Shown one piece after another: positions 1-8,400 of a stretch of 58,953 bases of DNA (its first letter is position 1; each line of letters starts with the position of its first letter). The notes under the pieces are model-generated. The model had not been told where the DNA came from. It worked only from the letters and a program-made list of their open reading frames with translations, and did not search any database. The position numbers were made by a program, and so were the translations under genes. Source of the stretch: Bacteroidales bacterium (GTDB lineage: Bacteria; Bacteroidota; Bacteroidia; Bacteroidales; FEN-979). The DNA lies in assembly GCA_023229525.1 (NCBI GenBank), contig JALNZC010000025.1:1-58953 (forward strand). The letters are read 5' to 3'.

Positions 1-97
1 ATTTGGAGCAAAGAAAAATCAATTGGAGCTTCACAAAGTATAAAGCTGATCGAAAAATGTCTAAATATTACGTTTCATAATTAAATTGTCGTTACAC

Positions 98-105
98 TAC
101 TTTTG
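98..105 (+). promoter_or_regulatory. TAnnTTTG -7 promoter element for the CPBP protease
   Basis: TACTTTTG matches the Bacteroidota -7 consensus TAnnTTTG. It lies about 25 nt before the ATG at 131. It would fall inside the coding region if translation began at the earlier in-frame codon at 86, so it supports the downstream start. No clear -33 TTTG is seen. Confidence 0.55.
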
Positions 106-130
106 CGTAACACACATCTCCATAGATACA

Positions 131-874
131 ATGATCAAAGAAAATACTAACAAAGTGGTTAAAATCAGATGGCAGTTTGTTGTCATTTTTTACATCATTG
201 CGTTTTCACTTTCCGCACCATTTAATTCAGGTCTTCTAAATCCATGGTACCGGGCACTGACGAAAAGCTGGTTGATCAGCGATATGAGCTATTTACCGGC
301 CTGTCTGGGAACTTTGATTGCAGGTATCGTCGTATTGCTGATTGACAAATCTCATCAGAGAACCATAACTTTCCTGGGAAATTACCGTCTGAGAAATATT
401 GCCATCTCGATAACGCCGGTTGTTGCTTTCTCCATCATAGGCCTCGACAACAGCTTCGGACAAAATCGCTATCAGTTTGCTCTTTCCTATGGCGTTATTA
501 ATTTGATCTATTCGGTTTTTGAAGAATTCGGTTGGAGAGGTTATTTGCAGGACGAACTGAGACCTTTAAAAAAGGGAATCAGCTTTCTGATCATCGGGAT
601 ACTTTGGTGGGTCTGGCATTTTCGTTACGCAACAACATTTGACCTCACCATTTTCCCATTGATTTGCATCGGTGGCTCATTTCTGATCGGTCAGTTCACG
701 GAGAAAACAAAATCCTATCTGACAGCCGGAGGTCTTCATTGTTTGATTATCCTGCTGACCAATTCCGGAGACATCACAAGATCAAAAATGATAGCCATCG
801 CTCTTACAGGTCTGATCTGGGTTGGAATCAGTTTTCTATGGAAACCTGAACTTCCAATTACTCACAATAAGTGA
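131..874 (+). CDS. CPBP (CAAX/Abi) family intramembrane metalloprotease
   Basis: This is an integral membrane protein of 247 aa with several hydrophobic segments. It carries the CPBP/CAAX-protease signature: the EEFGWRGY motif (paired glutamates plus arginine) near residue 140 and a WWVWHF histidine motif about 35 residues later. These residues form the presumed metal-binding, membrane-embedded active site. The family cleaves prenylated proteins in eukaryotes. Bacterial members have varied or unknown substrates, some in peptide immunity, so the substrate here is unknown. The ATG at 131 is preferred to an in-frame codon at 86 because a TAnnTTTG promoter lies between them. It stands alone, followed by a decayed gene. 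Confidence 0.85.
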   Translation: MIKENTNKVVKIRWQFVVIFYIIAFSLSAPFNSGLLNPWYRALTKSWLISDMSYLPACLGTLIAGIVVLLIDKSHQRTITFLGNYRLRNIAISITPVVAFSIIGLDNSFGQNRYQFALSYGVINLIYSVFEEFGWRGYLQDELRPLKKGISFLIIGILWWVWHFRYATTFDLTIFPLICIGGSFLIGQFTEKTKSYLTAGGLHCLIILLTNSGDITRSKMIAIALTGLIWVGISFLWKPELPITHNK

Positions 875-911
875 CACTACTCTGTTTTATCGTTAATAAG
901 TTAAATCCACT

Positions 912-1293
912 GTTATAATTCTTCAAATACTTGACGTTCTCAAAATATTAATTGTTTGTGCGGCTTTCTTTTTTGGATACCAGATCGGGTTTGCCGATGG
1001 ATATGATCCCATAGCCCAGCTATATTTTATGATACCTGTGATCATTGTGGCATTTGCCGGCATTTCAGGAATTGAAGGATTGTTTTTTGCAAAAAAGTCG
1101 GCAGAAAAAAAAGGTTTCTAAATTGGGAGTAATTACCAGCGGCAATCTGCTATTGCTTTATTGTCTTATGCAGTATCAGCAATCCTGGTGTATCTCAGTA
1201 ACTGGGGTATCAAGTCAGAACTGACTATTTTGTTTGTCTTCATCTTTTTTTCTTTTTTCAGGTATTAATCATGCGGTTGATGCAATACACTGA
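912..1293 (+). pseudogene. Decayed gene for a small multi-pass membrane protein
   Basis: A hydrophobic reading frame runs from about 912 through a TAA at 1119 and continues in the same frame to a TAA at 1266. Shifting frame by one base near 1260 adds a plausible C-terminus (GINHAVDAIH) that ends at 1291-1293. There is no start codon before the first hydrophobic segment. The conceptual protein is about 125 aa with at least three membrane spans. One internal stop, one frameshift and the missing start argue for a pseudogene rather than a functional small protein. I do not recognise the family with certainty. Confidence 0.6.
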
Positions 1294-1373
1294 AAGAATC
1301 ATAATAGAAGTATGCATTGACTGAAATGTAATGACATTCCAAAAAATCGCACCGCGGCTACTTTGAATAGACA

Positions 1374-1405
1374 CAAAAAATCCCCACCGTAACCAGTGAG
1401 GATTT
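1374..1405 (-). terminator. Rho-independent terminator of the SecD-like gene
   Basis: On the minus strand AAATCCTCAC and GTGGGGATTT form a 10-bp stem (one T-G wobble) with an 8-nt loop, followed by a run of T. It lies about 25 nt after the stop of the gene ending at 1429. Confidence 0.75.
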
Positions 1406-1428
1406 CAGTGGAGAAACTTTCGCCTCTC

Positions 1429-2325
1429 TTAATTATTGCCCACAACTATGAATTTTAACGGCAATGTTCCGTTTGATATGATGGCCACTAACTTCCTGAC
1501 CTCATTCATTGTGAAACCATGACCGGTCAGTGAAATCTTCCCATGGGGTATTTCACCCAGGATCCTCGGAGCAGAATACACTTTGTTATCAATGCTCAAT
1601 GCTATTATTTTATTCATATTTCTGATGGTTGCCTCTTCCCATAATTTCCACACCTTTTCTTTAAATGTGATACACAATACAGGTTGTTCCGCGTCTTTAA
1701 AATCTGCATGCGCTTCCATTATGTTTTGTTCATTGAAAGTTTTATCCGAAGATGAAATACAATAAAGACTGTAATGTTTATTGTCGTCCGGATGGATTGC
1801 CCAGAGCAATCTTAACTCTTTAGGAAATAACGTGTTGACTTCGTCAGAAGTTAAACATCTGTCTATTGAAATTGTGTCCTTTCCCTCGGCAATTCCCAGA
1901 ACGGATTCCGGTATCGAACGGATACTGTCCCTGAGGTGTAAAGATGTGAAAGCATCCTGAACACAGTCCGGAGATTGTCTCCTGATATGTTCCAGCACCT
2001 CCTGTCTGTTTATGGTTTCATAAAAATTGAGATGGCCTTGAATCAGAAGTATATCAGAAAGCAATTCATGATCAATATTATCCCTGACCGTGATCACAAG
2101 TTCAGATCTCGTATCATTCTGAATAATCTGAATATTTCGGAGATTCAAACTCGCCAACCTTCGCAATAGAATCTCTCTCGACTCCGACAGGAGTTTTTCC
2201 GGGACATTTTTAGCTGCGCTTTGCAAGGTGATGATTTGTTCATTTTTTACTGTTGCTTGTGAATAACAAAATGGGATGAAAATGATTAACATAATCCCCG
2301 TTATAATATATTTCAATGTTTTCAT
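1429..2325 (-). CDS. Secreted protein resembling the SecD/SecDF P1 periplasmic domain
   Basis: The protein is 298 aa with an N-terminal signal peptide (MKTLKYIITG...CYSQ). No transmembrane helices follow. The C-terminal half matches the P1 head region of SecD: a 'DNKVYSAPRILGEIPHGKISLTG' type stretch (VYSAP and SLTGHGFT are its key words), then a segment ending NGTLPLKF that corresponds to the SecD 'AGALP' turn. The N-terminal half has the SecD-like ILLRRLASLNL/IQ pattern. SecD normally has six membrane helices and drives late protein export. This is a free-standing soluble version. ATG 2325 is chosen over a TTG at 2346. Its role is unknown, perhaps periplasmic folding or binding. Confidence 0.7.
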   Translation of the reverse strand: MKTLKYIITGIMLIIFIPFCYSQATVKNEQIITLQSAAKNVPEKLLSESREILLRRLASLNLRNIQIIQNDTRSELVITVRDNIDHELLSDILLIQGHLNFYETINRQEVLEHIRRQSPDCVQDAFTSLHLRDSIRSIPESVLGIAEGKDTISIDRCLTSDEVNTLFPKELRLLWAIHPDDNKHYSLYCISSSDKTFNEQNIMEAHADFKDAEQPVLCITFKEKVWKLWEEATIRNMNKIIALSIDNKVYSAPRILGEIPHGKISLTGHGFTMNEVRKLVAIISNGTLPLKFIVVGNN

Positions 2326-2410
2326 AATCCTGAAAATTAAATTCAATGAATAAAATATTTTTCTATGGCGCCAAATATGCCATAACTAAAAGAAATAATA
2401 GTTTGGGTAA

Positions 2411-2809
2411 CTAAGCTACAGTGAGGATATCATCTTCCTTTTCCTGCGACGGGACTTTTTGCAGGAAATTTAAACCAAGGATCGGTTTTTTAGAAAGGAA
2501 TTTAAGCTGGGATAAACAGAAATAATTGAAAAGTTGTTTGCTGACAACCAATTCCCGGTATGAATTAAAATCCGGAAAAATAAAATGTTCATTACCCTTG
2601 TTAATCTCATAAAAGCTTATTTCCGGAACTACAGCGCCAGGCGTGATAATTGCCTGAACGCTGGAGATATTTGCTTCAGATACTACGATTGAAAAGTGGG
2701 TGCTTCCCGGGATATTCTTTTCTTTTTCTCTTTGAGTAAAAACAAAAAAGAAAAACATCAAGAAAATTACAAGGACAACCGATTTGCTGTTTCTTTTCCT
2801 TTCGACCAT
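2411..2809 (-). CDS. Small membrane-anchored protein of unknown function
   Basis: The protein is 132 aa: a basic N-terminus (MVERKRNSK), one very hydrophobic segment (VVLVIFLMFFFFVFT, about residues 11-25), then a roughly 105-residue extracytoplasmic part without cysteines or recognised motifs. The open frame extends to 2935, but the ATG at 2809 is chosen because a perfect TAnnTTTG promoter (2817-2824) sits immediately upstream. The transcript would then begin nearly at the start codon. It is transcribed divergently from the lipoprotein at 2920. I do not recognise the family. Confidence 0.55.
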   Translation of the reverse strand: MVERKRNSKSVVLVIFLMFFFFVFTQREKEKNIPGSTHFSIVVSEANISSVQAIITPGAVVPEISFYEINKGNEHFIFPDFNSYRELVVSKQLFNYFCLSQLKFLSKKPILGLNFLQKVPSQEKEDDILTVA

Positions 2810-2816
2810 ACTTTTA

Positions 2817-2824
2817 CAAATATA
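2817..2824 (-). promoter_or_regulatory. TAnnTTTG promoter giving an almost leaderless transcript
   Basis: On the minus strand TATATTTG ends 8 nt before the ATG at 2809. A transcription start 5-8 nt downstream of the element would leave virtually no 5' leader. Confidence 0.5.
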
Positions 2825-2899
2825 TAAAAAATCATTGAAGATATCATTCACAAGAAAATAATAGCCGGTTGTTTTAACGGTTTGTCTGTTTTTGATCCT

Positions 2900-2907
2900 T
2901 AACTTTG
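2900..2907 (+). promoter_or_regulatory. TAnnTTTG promoter of the 2920 lipoprotein
   Basis: TAACTTTG is a perfect -7 match, with TTTG words upstream at 2881 and 2891. It overlaps the earlier candidate start codons at 2905 and 2908. This makes ATG 2920 the first start codon that could lie on the transcript. Confidence 0.5.
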
Positions 2908-2919
2908 ATGCTGGAAAAA

Positions 2920-3456
2920 ATGAATGATAAACCATTGAAAAAAATCATTATTTTCCTGTTCAGTATTATCTTGATCCTGGTGGTTGCAGGTTGTAAAAAA
3001 CAAACTTCATATGAACAAGAAATGAGAGCCTATTACATCGGTTTATGCGAAGAACAACAACTGGAACTTAAAGAAAGAATTGCCGTGGCAAATGGTGATC
3101 TTTCAGGAGCCAGGAAAATAAAAGCAGAAAATGAAAAGATCAGACAGGCCTACTTTCAATCTCTTGACAGAGCCAGGAGTATATATGATGGCAGTGCGAA
3201 CCGGACTCAGGAATTGTATGCATACATCATTAAAAAAAATAAGCTGGAGATTGAATCCAGGTGCAAGGAAAAATTAACGGTACTTGAAGAAGAATTAAGC
3301 GGACTGGAAAAATCGGGAAAAGCAGGCTTTACCCTGGAACAGAAAAGTTTTATTGAGTCAAACAGAAGTGAGGAATCCGGTTCAATATCCGGGGCTGCAC
3401 AACAGCGTTCGGGAGATTCCATCAACGGATTTCAGAAAGAATACGAAAATAAATAA
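2920..3456 (+). CDS. Lipoprotein with coiled-coil-like helical body, unknown function
   Basis: The protein is 178 aa. It has a lipoprotein signal peptide with lipobox LVVAGC (Cys about residue 24), then a charged, helix-rich body (many E, K and R in heptad-like spacing) and a Ser/Gly/Glu-rich tail. It is probably anchored in the inner or outer membrane facing the periplasm. No catalytic motif is seen. The start is fixed by the promoter at 2900-2907. It is followed 61 nt later by the radical SAM gene, which has its own promoter. Confidence 0.65.
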   Translation: MNDKPLKKIIIFLFSIILILVVAGCKKQTSYEQEMRAYYIGLCEEQQLELKERIAVANGDLSGARKIKAENEKIRQAYFQSLDRARSIYDGSANRTQELYAYIIKKNKLEIESRCKEKLTVLEEELSGLEKSGKAGFTLEQKSFIESNRSEESGSISGAAQQRSGDSINGFQKEYENK

Positions 3457-3482
3457 GGGTCATCACAAATGTTGGTTTTCCT

Positions 3483-3490
3483 TATCTTTG
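3483..3490 (+). promoter_or_regulatory. TAnnTTTG promoter of the radical SAM gene at 3518
   Basis: TATCTTTG is a perfect -7 element 27 nt before ATG 3518. It excludes the longer open frame beginning at 3353, which overlaps the preceding gene. Confidence 0.65.
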
Positions 3491-3517
3491 CAAAATTATT
3501 ATTGTGATGGGATTGGA

Positions 3518-5146
3518 ATGAGTGATTTGTATGGAGGGCAAACGAGATGTCTGCTTGTGCAGACGAAATTTTCCGCATTTAGTTTCTGGAATTATCAGGA
3601 TGTATGTGATATTGTAGGTGCGAAGTATCCGGCAGCGCCACTTGGATTGCTTACCGTGGCAGGACTTCTGCCCCAGCATTGGACATTCAGACTTATCGAC
3701 GAGAATGTAGAACCTTTGCTTGATAAAGATCTGCTGTGGGCGGATATTATTTGTACCGGTGGAATGCTTCCCCAGCAAAAAAGCATGCTGGAATTCATCC
3801 GCCGGGCCCATGTTCTCGGTCGTACCGTGGTTGTTGGAGGCCCCGACCCTACCTCGCAACCTGACCTATACAGGGAAGCCGATTTCCTTGTACTGGGCGA
3901 AGGTGAGATCACCATCCCTATGTTCCTGAAAGATCTTCAGGACAGGAAGACAGCAGGGACCTATGTGTCTGCTGAGCGCGCCGACATGCTTCATTCGGTC
4001 GTGCCGCGTTACGACCTGATCCGTTTCCGGGATTATATTATGATCGGCATGCAGTTTATCCGCGGATGCCCTTTTAATTGTGAATTCTGCGACGTGATCG
4101 AACTGTTTGGCCGCACCCCCCGGTTCAAGACCACCAGTCAAATTCTAAAAGAACTTCAGACACTTTATGACCTGGGCTACCGTGGCCATATCGACATGGT
4201 CGACGACAATTTTATCGGCCACAAAGCGAAGGTTAAAGAATTGTTGCGTGAAATTAAAAGCTGGACAATCGCGCGAAAATACCCTTTTTACTTTACAACC
4301 GAAGCCTCTGTCAACCTGGCTGATGATGATGAATTGCTGCAGCTTATGCAGGATTGCGACTTCCGGTATGTTTTCCTCGGCATCGAAACACCCGAAAACG
4401 AGACTCTTGCGCTAAGCCATAAGAACCAGAACGTGAACAAACCGGTGACCGATGCCGTTCGGAAGATACTTTCCTACGGAATGGTCAGCAATGGAGGATA
4501 CATTATCGGGTTTGACAGTGAAAGCAAGCAGATCGCGGCCAACATGACCGACTCCATCCAGGAATCGGGCATTAGTATGGCGATGATCGGATTGTTATAT
4601 GCGTTGCCCAATACACAGCTTACCCGCCGGCTCGAAGCAGAAGGGAGACTGTTCAACTTGGCGGCCCAGTCAGTGAGTGACACCGATATCGACCAGATGA
4701 CAAGCGGTCTCAATTTCGTGACACTGATTCCCCGGTCCGAGATCTTTAAAAACTATATTGCAGTAATTGATGCGGCATATGATCCGTCGAACTACTACAA
4801 GCGGGTGATCTGTACCGGGCTTAATATCCGGCCCAAATACCGACATAAGCCATCCTTTTCCACCTGGCTGATCTATATGCGATCATTTCTGCGTGTTTGC
4901 AAAGAAGCAGGATTTTCAAGGGAAACAGGATTTCATTACTGGAAGATGTTTTTCACGATCATTGTCCGGAATCCGAAAGGGATAGAAGCTGCTGTGAATC
5001 TCGCTGCCATGTTCATTCATTTTCAAAAGCAAAAAGCGTATATCGTTTCGGCTACGAATCGATCAATCCAGGCATTGGAACACATCAGCGAAAGCGCCTA
5101 TAATGAACGGATGACAGGCAAAGCGATTTCCGAACCCTCCGGATGA
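3518..5146 (+). CDS. B12-binding-domain radical SAM protein (DUF4070-type)
   Basis: The protein is 542 aa. Residues about 10-150 form a cobalamin-binding Rossmann-like domain (PLGLLTVAGLLP, VVVGGPDPTSQP, LVLGEGE). Next comes a radical SAM core with the 4Fe-4S motif CPFNCEFCD (CxxxCxxC) near residue 190. The C-terminal 150 residues resemble the DUF4070 extension. Related enzymes (for example hopanoid methylases) use methylcobalamin and SAM for C-methylation of unactivated carbons; that role here is inference. The start is set by the TATCTTTG promoter. No pathway partner is adjacent, so the substrate cannot be assigned. Confidence 0.85.
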   Translation: MSDLYGGQTRCLLVQTKFSAFSFWNYQDVCDIVGAKYPAAPLGLLTVAGLLPQHWTFRLIDENVEPLLDKDLLWADIICTGGMLPQQKSMLEFIRRAHVLGRTVVVGGPDPTSQPDLYREADFLVLGEGEITIPMFLKDLQDRKTAGTYVSAERADMLHSVVPRYDLIRFRDYIMIGMQFIRGCPFNCEFCDVIELFGRTPRFKTTSQILKELQTLYDLGYRGHIDMVDDNFIGHKAKVKELLREIKSWTIARKYPFYFTTEASVNLADDDELLQLMQDCDFRYVFLGIETPENETLALSHKNQNVNKPVTDAVRKILSYGMVSNGGYIIGFDSESKQIAANMTDSIQESGISMAMIGLLYALPNTQLTRRLEAEGRLFNLAAQSVSDTDIDQMTSGLNFVTLIPRSEIFKNYIAVIDAAYDPSNYYKRVICTGLNIRPKYRHKPSFSTWLIYMRSFLRVCKEAGFSRETGFHYWKMFFTIIVRNPKGIEAAVNLAAMFIHFQKQKAYIVSATNRSIQALEHISESAYNERMTGKAISEPSG

Positions 5147-5364
5147 CGAAAGTCCCGCTGTTAAAGAACCCCATTATTTCAGAATACCTCTGATTTTCAC
5201 CGTTTTCTTGAGGCTTGTTCCTGGTTTTGTGATCATCAGATCATTTACATACCGAATGGTAACTTCTCATTTCAGAACGAATCATCCTGATGACGAAGTC
5301 CCAAAATGTAATCAACTGATGCTGTTGTATCTAGAATTTAACATTTGAATTTAGTGTTAAAAAA
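5147..5364. other. Intergenic region without recognisable gene
   Basis: About 335 bp separate the radical SAM gene and the giant secreted protein. Apart from the promoter at 5365-5396 and its roughly 85-nt leader, I see no reading frame, hairpin or repeat worth naming. Confidence 0.5.
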
Positions 5365-5396
5365 TTTGTTTTTCCTTAATGCATGCAGTATCTTTG
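5365..5396 (+). promoter_or_regulatory. Full Bacteroidota promoter (-33 TTTG, -7 TATCTTTG)
   Basis: TTTG at 5365-5368, a 20-nt spacer and TATCTTTG at 5389-5396 match the complete Bacteroidota consensus. The transcript would have a leader of about 80 nt before ATG 5482. Confidence 0.75.
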
Positions 5397-5481
5397 ATAT
5401 GTTGATTTGTCCATTCAACATTCCACAACACATTTTGAAATGAAACCTCAGATTTTTAACAATCACTAAATCCTGTTAATT

Positions 5482-8400
5482 ATGAAGTTAAAATTTACAT
5501 TTTCTTTAGGCCTGCTTTTGGTCTTTATGTATGGATTTGGGCAAAATGATTCACCGGCTGGAAAAAATATTTTACAAAATCCGGAAATTAATACACGGAT
5601 TGATAATATAAGTTACTGGTCGGATCTGGCAAGAAGGGGTCTTATCCCTTACAACCCGGTGGTTCCAATAACACCGGCGCAACCATTAAAAACGAAAAAC
5701 GGTCTGGGAGTCACTGATCAGATGTCGACCGATGTTGTGATCTACAATGAAACCGGAGTTACCCAAAGTGAGAACTCCGTTTTTGTTGACCCGAATAACA
5801 ATCAGCATCTCTTAAATTCCAACAATTCCGAAACGGGTGGCGGTATTTATGGTGCGGATTATTTCAACTCCACAAATGAAGGTCAAACCTGGACGGGAAG
5901 TAAATTAGGGGCTGGCGGCTCAAACGATGGCGATCCTGCCACCTGCATTGGTACGAACGGTCGACAATACATCGGGTTCATTACCTCGGGACTGGGTCAG
6001 GGAATTGCTTATTCCGACAACGGCACAACCTGGACTCCGGTAACGCTTGCACCGGGTGTAAGTTATCCTAATTTACTGGATAAAAACCATTTGAATGTTG
6101 ATAATACAGGTTCCGCATATTCAGGAAATGTATACGGGGCGTGGACACATTTTGTCAGCGGTAATGTCAATAACAATAATATTGTATTCACCAGAAGTAC
6201 TAACAATGGAGTATCATGGTCCGCTCTGACAAATATCAGCAGCGCCATTGCTGCCCTTTCTCATAACCAGGGCGTGAATATTCAGATTGGCCCGGCAGGA
6301 CAGGTTTATTGCACTTGGGCTGTGTATGATCATTGGGATCCTTTATTTTATGAAAATGCGATTGGATTTGCAAAATCGACGAATGGTGGTTCTACCTTTT
6401 CTGCAGCCGTCAGAATTCATAATAATATTCATGGGATCAGACCCAGTCCCAACACCCCGACTACCAACCCTACCGGTAAAAACATGAGGGTAAATTCCTT
6501 TCCGTCAATGGCTGTTGATGTGAGCGGAGGAACACACAACGGATATATTTATGTTGTATGGTCGAATGTTGGCGTACCCGGAACTAATACTGGTACCAAT
6601 GTCAGTGTATATTGTATGCGATCAACTGACGGAGGATCAACATGGGGTACGCCGGTGAGGGTAAATCAGGGAAGTTTTTTGAACGATTATGCCTCTTTTT
6701 TTCCCTGGATTACGTGCGATCCGGTCACCGGAAAGCTTTACTGCATTTTCTATGATGATCGCGATCTTGGGAGTACGAGTACTGCTATTGAGACCTGGAT
6801 GGCATATTCGGAAGACGGTGGCGTGACCTGGTCAGACTTCAAGGTGAGTGATGTTTCTTTTACTCCATCGCCAATTCCCGGTCTTGCAGCTGGATATTTT
6901 GGGGATTACCTTGGTATCACTGCCCGCGATAACTGGGTGTATCCGGCCTGGACTGATAATCGCTCCGGACGGGCGCTGACGTATACGTCACCGGTTCATT
7001 TCAGTAATTATTGTATCGCGGCCGGCGGTTGTGATGAATACATTTCCAATGTCAGTATTGGTGGCATTAACAATAGTTCTGCCTGTGAAGGATATCAGAA
7101 CTTTACAAATTTATCTACCAATATTCCGGTAAATTCTTCAGCACCAATAACCGTTACAAATGGACCTCCGAATTATTCAGCCGATCAATGCGGTATCTGG
7201 GTAGACTGGAATAATGACGGAGACTTTTCAGATGTCAATGAAACTGTTACAGTTTCAGGAACCCCGGGAACCGGCCCATATACCGCGGTCATTGATCCTC
7301 CCATAGGGACTACTTTGGGAGCAAAGACCATGAGAATAAGGATTACTTACACTGGATCAGTTTCTACTTGCGGAAGCGCCCAATTTGGTGAAGTGGAAGA
7401 TTATACAATTAATGTCTCCACTGCACTACCAAATGTTTGGAATGGATCTTGGAATCAATACTGGCACAATGCAAACAATTGGTCATTGGGTCGTATCCCG
7501 ACCATTGACGACCCTGTTGAAATCCCGAACGTCGGTTATCAACCTGTTTTGATTGACTTTTATAATGAAGAATGTAACGGTTTGACGATCGGGGTCGGTG
7601 CACAGGTTGAAGTCAGGCCTTATGAACTCGCGGTTCATAATGACCTGGTGATAAACGGTCAATTGGGAATTACAAATTCTGCCGGCGTGATCAGAAGTTA
7701 CGGTAATGTGATCTGGAATGCAGGTTCAACGGCTAACTTTACGGCTACCGGTGTATTTTGGGTCTATGGAAATTGGAATTTCAACCCTGAAGCAAATGCC
7801 AACCTTGCGAATAGTTATGTCGATTTTACCGGTTCGGGAACAAGCTGGATCCGATCGTATAGCGCAACCTGTGCCTTACCGACTTTGGGCATTTATAAAT
7901 CAGGTGTGGATTGGGCCCGCGTGAGTGATCTTTCAACCCAACCGCTAACCATCCATGGATCAATTTATATTCAACCCTCCTGTAATTTTGGAATATCATC
8001 GAGTAACGATGTAATTCTTCAAGGGAGTTTATATAACAACGGGAGCTACGATTTTACCGGTGGTGGCAATGTGGGTACATTTGTTTTTGACGGAGCAACA
8101 CAAACGATCAGTCATGCGGTAAGTGCAACAGGACTGTTTAATAATGTGAGGTTTAGTTCTTCAATCGGTACAACAGCTTCAAGTAATATTTCAATCGCTA
8201 AAAATCTGACGATAGATCAGGGTAATTTCAGTCCCGGGAGCACAACAATGAACGTGGGTGGAGACTGGACAAACTCAGTAGGACCTGCAGGATTTACAGC
8301 AGGAACAAGCCGGGTTATATTTAATGGAGGCGCCTACCATCAGTATTGTTCCAACGAAACCTTCAATATCCTCGAAGTAAACAAGGCTTCCGGAGGGGCT

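Noticed and set aside
2810..2935. Longer start for the small membrane protein
   Set aside because: It would overlap the divergent promoter and gene at 2900-2920 and contain the gene's own promoter.
3353..3517. N-terminal extension of the radical SAM protein
   Set aside because: It overlaps the upstream lipoprotein gene, and the TATCTTTG promoter lies inside it; ATG 3518 gives the normal N-terminus.
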